This document shows, piece after piece, positions 23,171 through 33,600 of a stretch of DNA of 64,000 nt. The notes beneath the pieces are model-generated. The model was given only the letters and a program-made list of their open reading frames with translations, ran no database searches and was not told where the DNA came from. The position numbers and the translations under genes were made by a program. Position 1 is the stretch's first letter; each line of letters starts with the position of its first letter. Location of the stretch: positions 504,994 to 568,993 of the forward strand of contig NW_020170415.1 of the NCBI RefSeq assembly GCF_000524195.1, in the 5' to 3' direction. The stretch comes from Echinococcus granulosus (taxonomy: Eukaryota; Platyhelminthes; Cestoda; Cyclophyllidea; Taeniidae).

Positions 23171-24470
23171 TCACGTGGCACCTCATCAAACACATCACTT
23201 TTTCCTCAAGGAAGAGCGACATCCGCCAAACTTAGTCAATTTTCTTTTTGATCATGATTTTGTTGAAGTTCTGGCCAAACAGCTGTAGTGTGGACTGACC
23301 ACCCCACCCAGTCGCCAACACCACAATCCGGATGACTAATGCACACGCTGCAGTGACTCACGGTGGTGACTAATGTCCCCAACCCACTGTCACTTTTCCA
23401 AACCAAGGCACTGATCCGACCTACACGACGCGTGCCAGTACGACACACCAGATTTTCCTGTCACACACTTGCTTTAGTCACAAGGCGAGTGGCGGCGAAT
23501 GGACATCTCGCAACTGGTTCGCCCAGCAAGTGAGCTTGCGGTGTCAAGCTGGGTTCATGATTAAGTAGGCCATTGCTTATTTACGTACTCCATCCCGTGT
23601 TATGCACATACTTAATTGGGGTCAAGGTGGTGAGGCATTAGTCAGCGGGCTGGAGTTCAACTACAGCACCTGAGGTCAAGCCGACTGTTCAAAAGCAGTA
23701 TCGAGTAATGGATGCCGAGACACGGGATGGTTTAGCGACTTTACCTCCATCATGATCAGTTTGTCGACAGCTGGCCTCTAGCTCAGCTGCCAAGGGAAAT
23801 TTGCAGTCCAACCTCCCAGGCACAATTTGCCGGTGCGAATCTAAGGGGACCTACCTAAGTAAGAAACGCCCTTAGCCCATCTAGATGGCTATGAACATCC
23901 GAAATTCAACGCCAATTCATACCACAATGCGCCTCGAGCAATTTCGCCACTACTCCGCAAACAGTTTTACAGGTGTTATACCCTTCACCACACTATGGCA
24001 GGCCCAAAGATTTTTCTTTAATCGGTCCACCGAACTATCATGGCAACCCATGACCAGACAAAAGCACGTCCTACCCCCATCACGTCTTCTGACCCCTCCA
24101 CAACAAAGCGTGATCACCCGGGAGAAACCCACGTGCCGACTAGTATCAATCACAGCGAGCACGATCCCTCCTCGGTTAGTCGAGGGGGGACCGAGCCAGA
24201 GGGGTGACGCAGGAACGTCAGTCCTGATGACAACCAATGCCCTACCAGATCGACACCTGAGGCTCGAGGGAGAGCTCAGATCGTGGCGAGATCAATGCCG
24301 CAAAAACGTCATGCCCGGAGGCTGTGTTGCTAAATTAATAGAACCATCCCAGCCATGGACAACACTCAAGTCATCACTCCAAACAGGGGCATCAAGATTT
24401 ATTATCAATACATGGATGTTACATCGATGGGTCTTGAATGGCCAACACAACCACCAAATCGTTTCAAAAA
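23171..24470. other. Stretch with one unassigned long open frame
   Basis: Between repeat D and the cyclin gene I recognise no domain. An open frame of about 200 codons runs on the plus strand from 23885 to 24487; it is rich in Arg, Thr, Pro and Trp, resembles nothing I know, and its end overlaps the likely 3' UTR of the cyclin gene on the other strand. It could be a fragment of a retroelement or simply chance in a GC-richer patch. Confidence 0.3.
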
Positions 24471-24476
24471 TTTATT
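24471..24476 (-). promoter_or_regulatory. Candidate polyadenylation signal of cyclin gene
   Basis: An AATAAA hexamer on the minus strand lies 57 bases beyond the cyclin stop codon (24533-24535), a normal distance for 3'-end formation in a compact animal gene. Confidence 0.55.
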
Positions 24477-24532
24477 CCGGTCAATAGGAAACAGAAGTTT
24501 AATTGTCCAGGGAATAAAATACTTTGAAGCGT

Positions 24533-25881
24533 TTAGAAGGAAGTACCGCTCAACATCAGCATAGTACGGGATTCCAATTCCGGCATAGCAGCAACCCTTT
24601 GAAATAGGTCATCTGCGCAATACTTATCATAAGTAGCCTAAAGGGAGAATATAAGCACAGATGAGACACCTAACCCGGTACTTTGAAGGTACGCTTTGAC
24701 GCAGCACAGCCCTCGCAAGCATTTGAAGGGGTTCTCGCACATCGTCTATGCCGTACCCACTGAGGTAGGACAACTTGGGATCCCACACGTCATCGATGAT
24801 GTATGTATTTTTTGTTACGGCTAGTGCCAAACAGATTGAAACTGTGGAGAGGAAGTTGGCAGGAAGGTGCGCTAGCTCATACTCTTGAAAAGCTAATTCA
24901 AGGAAGTACTTAGAGAGGTTGTGCACCAGACTGTCCACCTCTAATGATTTCGAGAGGCGACGCAAGAATAACGAGGGGGCAAGGGATATTAACAAGAAAA
25001 TCCATCCCATGGAGAATCATTTGCTCACACACAGCAATGTCTGACGAGTCGAAACAGCCCTCCGTTATGGAGGAGTAATCGCCTACGTCAGGTGGGAACA
25101 CCTCCTCAAATTTGGAAGCGATAAAGAGTGCCGTTACTCCTAGTAATTGAAAAACCTGTCTCGAAACCTGGTTTGCGGATTTCTAGAAAACAAGGATTAA
25201 ATCTGATCACTTGAACTTACGTATATGTATCTATCCAGCAAACGAAGTGCAAGAAACAAAGTCTCAGTACTGAGCCTGTAGCCCCGATGTACTTGAACCA
25301 TCCAGTTCACGAGAATATGTCTCATTCGTGGAGTCAAATCCACACAATCAGACAAGAACGACGCCGGCAAAGGATATACCAAGAATTCGATATTCTGAAG
25401 GTAGTCAAAAGAGCGCTGATTAGCATCATCTATGCGCCTGTCCTTTAGAATGAGCTTGTTATCAAGACTCAAGAAATATGAGGCATTTGCCCGCAAACAC
25501 TCCGCCCGAATTTCCGACCTTTGCTTGTAAAATCGGAAGAAATTATCACGCATCTGCGGAGACAAGTGACGTGCATTCCTCTTTAGCAGTCGTAGGGTCT
25601 CAATTGCACAGGCGTCTAAGCAACACTTGGAATGTTGATCAGACGGCCTAGCTACCTTATCAGGAAGTTCGGCAAGATTTAGATTTTCTATCTCACTAAG
25701 AACAGCCCTAGACCTCGTATTCAAAATCCTCCCGATAACTTTTCCTTGAGCGTTGGCATTCTCGTCGTTCTGAAATAGGAAGACGTAACAATAGAATTTC
25801 CAAAAGTAGCATTAAACCAAAAATTCCAGAATAAAAACCTACCGAAGTGGTCCCCCGTCGATTCCTATTGCGCGTAATCAT
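24533..25881 (-). CDS. CCNB: B-type cyclin (cyclin B3-like), four exons, one frameshift in exon 3
   Basis: This mitotic cyclin activates CDK1 and is destroyed by the APC/C. Exons are 25843-25881, 25221-25769, 24675-25182 and 24533-24637, with introns of 73, 38 and 37 bases. The total is about 399 residues. The start is the ATG at 25881. A perfect destruction box RAVLSEIEN lies at residues 34-42. The cyclin N-box is clear (MRHILVNWMVQVH, then STETLFLALRLLDRYIY, GVTALFIASKFEEV), as is the C-terminal fold with FLRRLSK and the KYCADDLF...MPEL tail. The NIPCP stretch before FLRR resembles cyclin B3 (NIPIP) more than B1/B2. Exon 3 is one base too long: a C5 run at about 24975-24979 shifts the frame exactly inside NIPCP. 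All else is intact, so a sequencing or assembly error is more likely than a dead gene. Confidence 0.9.
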
Positions 25882-27496
25882 TGTTGTCTAAAAAGAAAAT
25901 GACGCAAAAACATTCGACTTTAAATTTACAACACACTTTACCACCAGACAAAAATAGCAATGTTTATAATGCTAGTAAGGAAAATAAGCTGTTCTGAGAC
26001 ACCTATCTCTTTTGCCATGACCTTCATTACCTTAGGGCTATTAGACTGCTCAAACGAGATCCGTTCCAGAAAGAGAGTCGTGTTCACTGAGTGACTTTCC
26101 CCTACCAAGGGTATTTAAATCGCCAGTTGAAATCCCGCCATCACCTATATCTGTTATTGAGACCAATATTTTCTGTAGTCTAACAGCTAAAAAGGAATTA
26201 AAGAATAATTAATTTGGAGTAAGCTAGCTATATTTCCTAATTTTAATATCAATGCAACAAAAACAATACGTGGTGTTTACCGAATAACATATGGCAAGTT
26301 TTAATTAAAAAGCGTAAAAAAAATTGGTAAATATGTTCAATAGTTGTATACATCTTCAAAGGTACTAGGACTAAAATGAATATAGCATCATATAATGCAA
26401 TTTCAGGTGGTTTAACCTTGGAGCTCTTCTATTTTTCTTACTAGCCTTTATGATTTCAAAATAGCAATTTCCTTAAATCATACTGTGGTGGTCTGCTGCT
26501 CTGCGAATTAATATCGCCTCAGGCGGCACTTTGTCTGTCAGCGCAGACTTTTGAATGTGATACTAGTGTTTAGCCTGTCCCACTGCTGTGGCCCGTCAGG
26601 GCTTCTATAGAAATTTGGTATGCCAGAGCATTCATCCGGAAATTTCTATTCGTAAGTTCCCTTTTTGGCTGAATTGGTGTGCTCTCTTTCGCTCCAAGCC
26701 ATTTCTGAAGTCGTAGCGAGGCGTTATTAATGTAAAAGATGATTTCATTTAATGTACAGATCGTAAAGATTACGGACTTGGCCGAAGGGTCAAGCCACAT
26801 AGCAGAAGCACAACTTGTAGACTACGAAGAGATCGTGTAGTTAATCAGATTTCAAAAAAGCAAAAAACCTCTCAATAGTCGCCTTCTTCATCTGTGTCAG
26901 ATCCGGCGCCCTCTTATTCACTCTTCCGCATCGGCCGTTCCAACGTATTAAATTAATTTCCTATATTTTTATATTGTTTATACCTGTTTGCATTGTATTT
27001 CTGCCAAATAATCGTATCAAATCAAGGACTTAACTTCTAAAATGTAGAAGAACTGCCTGGACACCAGTCCTCTACAACTTGTGAGGAATAGGAAGGTTGG
27101 TCTTTTGGAATTTAAAGAGCTGAATTTTTTGCTAAATAGTTCTAATCCCCAAACCTGGCATTTTCAGCAAAATCCACTTTCTACTGGTTGCTGCTTTTCG
27201 GTTTCTGTTGTGCTAACCCAAATCTACCGTAAGGTTGTAGCAGACCGTGTCAGCCTTGAGGGGCGTTTGCTATTAATCAACAGTAAGGGAAGGAGGCTAT
27301 AGACGTGGCCAGAGAGCCTTGTCGCCAAGTCGGAGTACAGTCTGTTGAGTCTGAAAAGGCCAACTTAGTTAAAAATACAGCTCAACTATTTCTGCGTCGA
27401 TTGCAGCGTAGTCATCAAAGTATTACGTAGAGTTAATTGGTCACTGTCATCAATGTACCGCCTCGAGTCCTCCCTGAAGTGCAGCTTGTATAGACA
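25882..27496. other. Intergenic stretch between cyclin and AMBRA1-like genes
   Basis: AT-rich sequence with short open frames only. The cyclin promoter should lie in its first few hundred bases. I see no repeat-family match and no recognisable coding exon. Confidence 0.4.
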
Positions 27497-27502
27497 TTTA
27501 TT
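27497..27502 (-). promoter_or_regulatory. Candidate polyadenylation signal of AMBRA1-like gene
   Basis: A minus-strand AATAAA lies about 120 bases beyond the stop codon at 27622-27624. Confidence 0.5.
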
Positions 27503-27621
27503 GAAATAAAATACCAAATCACTACACAAAAATACAAAAAATACCGGTTTTTGCTCACTAGTCATTTTCACTGAAAAGCATAACACCAATAAATAGGATC
27601 TATCTACACATCAGGAATGCT

Positions 27622-30600
27622 CTAGAAGTGATCTTTTGAGGATGCGTCCTTCAAGTCGTTCTGCAGACGGGGCTCCATCATCACTATGAGCCCCCTTGTG
27701 GTGCCATAAGCAATGCCACCACAGTGCCATAGAATTGTATTTAACGACATTGGCGTAAAACCATAGGGTGACTTCATGAAATCTGGTGGGTCGAATCGGA
27801 ACACCTCCTTCACTCGAGTGCTCTGTTCCACCGAATCCTTTCGCTTTCTGTCGATCGCATAGATGTATGCCAGTGCGGGGCTCTCGTAGTTGATTATTCT
27901 AGCAAACATTGCGTTGTACTGCTGCACCATAGCTGGGACGTGATGGGTAACAGCGAGGGGTGAGTTAGCTGTTCCAACGACAAGAAAACTACCAGAAGGC
28001 GAGAAGTGAAGGCACACGGGTTCAGCGGGTGGCACCGTGCTGACCGCGAAGATGCAGTGGCCCCGACGACTCACGGGCTCCGCCCAATACACTGCTACTG
28101 TACTGTCTTGCACCTACCCCAAATAAAAAGACAGATGCGTTTAGAAAGCCAGGGATGGAGACGGTAGGGCATAAGATTCGAATGTCTACCTGAAGAGAGT
28201 CCGGGTTCTGTTGATTACCATGTGGAACAGCAAAAGCGGCAATTAAGCGACCATCACGGGAGAGGGATATTGAGGAATCGTTGAAGATGCGTGCCTGAGG
28301 AATCACAAGGGTATCCCGACGGTATGTGACTGCGTAGTTTCTGGGTGTGCAAGGGGCAGCATCGCGGATGGTAGGGCACACTCGCGTCCCATTCACAGAC
28401 GTGCGAAACTTCAACTCCCATCCACATACACTGTGGGTTGTATTCTACAATAATAACGAATGAAATACAATTCCTCCAGTGACACATTTATTGGCCAACT
28501 CCGGGTGCAGCGGGTCAGCTGGGTCACAGGGTTCGCAGCGATGCACGTCTGGCACAAAGGCAACGCGTAATCGGTGTTTATGCGTGTTTAGACAGTCATT
28601 TGTCATTATGCATATTTTGGCAACATAACTTGAAAGCAATGACCTCCATAAACGAGTGTTAGTTGCTCTGATGTCAGGCAAAAAATACGTAATTGTTTAA
28701 TAATTGTTGGTCTTATAGCTAACTGGTCTTCCTTTTGCAACCAGTAAAAGTGTAATCCCAGCAGTGGAATGATCCCTCAAAGGCTACAACTTCTACCTAC
28801 GCTCAAATTATTGCCGGAATTCGCTTTTGCTTTTACAATATCAAAACACGTGCAATTCTAGGCACAATGGGAATAACAGGAGTTGCTTGATTCCCATCGC
28901 CTTTTGGGTACCCCCAAAACTCATCATTTCAATGGAAAAAATAGACTGCAAAGTCCCAAACAGCTAAAGAGGACCATAGGATAATCTCCCCATGGTAGAG
29001 TAAGGCCACGTCTACCCTCCGAGACGGTAGTTACTACTTATCAATTGCGAGTAAAAGGCTGTGCACTGATCGAGAAAGGGAATTGTCAAAAAAACAATCC
29101 GGGTCCGAAAGTTTTCCTTAATCTGTGTGCGGAAAAATAATATTATTTTCACTGACTGCAGTTACAGCTGGTCTTAAAAGCTCATTCTAAAATATTGTCG
29201 CAGCATTTGTTGAACCACCAAAACGATCAAAACGTGTTTGGGTGATACTATCGGATTAGTTTATCCGGTCTAAAAAAATTACGCTTTAATTAATTTTGAC
29301 AATGCATAAAAGTTCAGGCATAATGTGCGTAATACTATGGTTGTTTTTTTGACTCCCGGTTTTGGCACCGGGTCACTGAGGCTTCCACCATTGCTTCCTT
29401 GCCGGAAGACCTGGCCTCCGGGCTATGTCGGTAACCCCAGGCCCTTGTGTGCGTCTTGTTTCGTTTTCAGGAAAGTCTTGGAGCACTAACATTAGTGGCA
29501 TCGGAAAGCAAACTCGATCCCAACCGACAACTACCCCCTATTATTAACCCCAAATGCTAAAACTTAACGTGTCAGAAGAAGTGCATGTGATATAGATGGG
29601 CGAATCTGTGACGACTCCCAACAGAAGGGCTGAAAATGATGTACACCTTCGGCGTCCACCCCAGCTTCGTATTATTAAAAACGAAAGTGACACTAGCTGT
29701 GCCCATGAACCGCCTGGAAAAGTTCGTCACGGAGCTGTTTACGCTACCTGCATAAAGGTGTCAATGAAATGAACATGCGATATCTCCTCCACCTCTCTGC
29801 TAGCTGGATAGAACCCTGATAGATGCATGGATAGGCAGTACCGGAGTGAGAACAAAGGGACAAGGGAGAACAGATGCGAAACCCTATCCTCCAGAAAGTA
29901 TTTAAAACCCCATCCTTTATTAGATTGTGCTGCTTTTGTTGGCGGTATTCTTACAACTAGCGATGGGCATACATGATGAGCAGCATATTTCACCCTTCTC
30001 AAATACAGTTCCCAAACAGGACAAAACTTTGGATTCAGCGAAATTGCCAAGAGAGATTAGTAACGTTGCAGTTAGCCGTCTTCTCAGCTGTATGCAAATT
30101 CGATGACTGGTGCGAGCGGTTCATGGGTATTTTTCTCACAACACCGACTGCGTTGTGATGGCTGACGAAACAGAAAAGAGTGATGATGCAAAACTCAAGT
30201 GTTTGTTTAAATCCTGATTTTGGTAACGGGCCACTGAGGGCTCCGCCTTTGTGCCTCCGCCGGGCGGCATGGCCCACGGGCCTTGCCGATAGCCTCCCTC
30301 CCCAAGCCCTACCGTACTTCGACAATATATATTCTGTCCAGGTGCTATCACCTGCTTCGACTTCAGGGAAAGGCCCAGGACGCTACATGTATTGGACAAA
30401 TTTTTCCTACACCTTTGAAATAAAAAAGAATCCGCATAGGATGCTGGTGTTTCTCCAGTAGTAGAAATTGCAGTTTTGTCTTTCTGAAATAGCTACTGCT
30501 AATCGTCGGTAAATTCACTTAGATAGGAAATGAAAGATTTGTAAGGTTTGATAAAAAACATGCTTGAGATTTTTAGAAACTTTTTTTTTGATCAATCTAA

Positions 30601-33600
30601 CGTAACGTTCAGATAGCGGGATGACATTTAGTCAATCCAAAGCATCTGCCATTTGACAAATAAGATGTTGGGATCACCTCACCTCTTCAATAAACACGTC
30701 ATTGAAGCCCAGTTAGATCATGACTGAGTAAATGAGGCTGTGGACATGCCCTAGAAGGCCAAACAATCAACCGCCAGTACACCGAAAGCCTTGGAGGATT
30801 TGCAGAACGATGGAGATACCGATTCTTTAAACGAAACTGGAATTGGTTTTCCAGTATTTTGTACANNNNNNNNNNNNNNNNNNNNNNNNNNNNNNNNNNN
30901 NNNNNNNNNNNNNNNNNNNNNNNNNNNNNNNNNNNNNNNNNNNNNNNNNNNNNNNNNNNNNNNNNACCTTTCATCTACCAACTTCACAGTTTTTTACAGC
31001 CTTAAAAACACGCGGTCAGCAGTGGTGCAGTGTGCTTTCCGGACTCAAAATAACAAGGATTTGTGAAGAGATCATTTAGGTCCAGTTTAAACACGTAAGG
31101 CCAAGCAGAGCAGAAATGGTGCTTAAAATTTTGCGTTTTTATAATAAAAACAACCCCATCAAATTTTACTTATAAAGAGCTGGAGGGAGATCTGGAAAGG
31201 TCTACTCGTGATTGACAACGACAAAGAGTAAATAAGTTAAAGAACTTACACGAAGATTGCACGCCGAGCTATGCTCGCCCATCTCCTGAAAGATGTTGGC
31301 GAGGGTGCTAGCGAAGTGCTGGAGGGAGAAGGGGAGGGAGGTTGTGTTCTTTTCGGAGGAGAAGAGATGGGAGTAGAGAACGCGAAGCTCCTTCTCTGCC
31401 ATCTCATCCATTGGTGCTGCTTGTAGGGCGATATCGCCACATTTACAAGAGGCTTCCAGATCTGTGGGCAGAAAGATAGCAAAAAATTAACTTTCTCTAA
31501 CTTATATCACTTATAAACGAAAAAAATTTCCAACCCAGCACCGCCACAACTGAGAAGCAGACCCGAAAAACATAACCACGGCGTAACCACTGTGCCCGCT
31601 AGCAGTGCCAGGAGCGTGTAATTTGTTTCCCTTATCAACTCATGATGGTTTCATCAACTCGAGGCGAAAACTGATTGGTTTTGTTTATAACAATAAAATG
31701 GATGAAAAACAGCATCGGCATAAGGACAATCAGTGCAACTTTCATGGTAGAGCACCGAAATATCTAGTTTACGCCGAAGTCTCATTAGCGAAAGGACAAG
31801 CAACCCTTCTGTCGGCATTGCCCCAGAAGGCAGTGAACCCACAATCTAGCTCGTGTTCTACCTCCTTTTTTTCGAGAGCCACACAAGTGAGACTACACGT
31901 AAGTAAAAATGCGACCTTTAAAGGTCTGGGACCTGAAATCGATCAGACAGATGTCAGCTCGAAAAAAGGACCTGGCATGGACTTGATCAAAGCGAAATGG
32001 CTTTGACAGTCGTCCCATCAAATCTGCGCCAAATTACTTGGGAAGCAGCGGACTTGTTTGACAATTTGTGTGCACAGCTACTTCAGTTCACAGGATGGTA
32101 GGTAATGCTGATCCAGTACTCTAGAAAGCACGTAGAATAAGAGCAGCCGCCGTCACCAGACAAATTAGAACATGAAGGTAACCCTTATCTCCCCATTTAT
32201 TCATATATAACTATTAGTAGTAAGGGGTTGGGAAATAAGGTGGCACGTGACTTAGAAGTTAGCCGAACTCACTATCGTGCTGACAACTGACTTGGGAGCA
32301 ATACATGACACCGAGAACATAGCTTTCGAGCCAAGTCGAAGCGGAAGAGCTTCTTTAGATTAAGTGGTAATTCATTGAGCAGCATCCACATCCATCTCGG
32401 AGGTGGCGCTTTTGATCAGGTTAAGGAAATTGCACTGCTACATTAGTTTAACTAGTCTAGCTAGTTATGAAAAGTAGTTAAACCTGTGGAGCCGGTATAA
32501 AATTATTTATGTCTTTTGGAGGAATATCGGACTTTTAAAAGAGAAGAAATGAACACGGCCTCACTCAAGCGTAAATGCTCTATATTTTCAGATTTGTTTA
32601 CCACGTGCATAATGACAAAGGGTGATAATGCCAACCACCGGATGAAGGAGGACATGGAGTGAAGACAAAGCGCAAGACATTGACGACGAATGGCCGGATT
32701 CACATCAGAAAACCCGTCTCTCAATGCTTGCACATGTGTCCGCACGTGCACTAAAAGGTGCGAATTAAAGGAGTAATTAATGGGGACCTTTGCTATTGGA
32801 GATGTGAACTGGGATAAGAGGAATGAAAATGAGGGGCCATCTGGACCAAATGATATTCCACACTTGCGCCTAGTACCAACGACCGACTTTGTTGAATGCA
32901 TCACGAAAATAATGACATATCAAAAGCTCGTGATCGCTGGTGAAAATCTCGCCACAATCGTAGGAGGCAGTTAGACACGTAAAATGCGTAAAAAACACCA
33001 CCGTCGTGATGGCTGACAATGCGAAGCCATGATTGACAGATAATCCGGTGACCTAACATAAGTGCCTCACCCTATTGGTTAGTCAAATATGTGCGGGGTC
33101 AAACCGCTCTTCATGCACGTGCACTCGTCCGCACTCACAGTGCGTGGTTAATGTAAAATTAATTGGACCCTTCCTATCACCACAGTGACTCCTCAGTTAA
33201 CAAGATTTTTAAGGTATAGCAATTGTAAGGAAATCATGCGAGCCCAGGAGACATCCAAGCCAAGAGTGACGAACGAACTGATAATTCCTTGAAGTTTGAA
33301 CTAGATGCAGCAATAATGTGACAAAGAAGCTTTCCAACGTGGAGGACAATCATTATCACCATGAACGCCACTACGTAATTTCAAATATCAGCTCACCTGA
33401 CGGTGGCGCTCAAATACGGGCACACATTAATGTGGATCAAATTTAATGAGCCTATCAACGAGTCCCCCTAGGTCGGGTGCAAGGACAGTCAAAATGGTAA
33501 ACGGCTTAAACATAGGATATCTGCACGTCTAGGATCTTAAAAATTAGCTCACATTTGTTATGAAAGCAAGTACAGTGTAAGAACAACTCACCGTTGTTGC

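Noticed and set aside
30699..31079. Open frames crossing the run of N
   Set aside because: The frame is artificial because the gap length is a placeholder.
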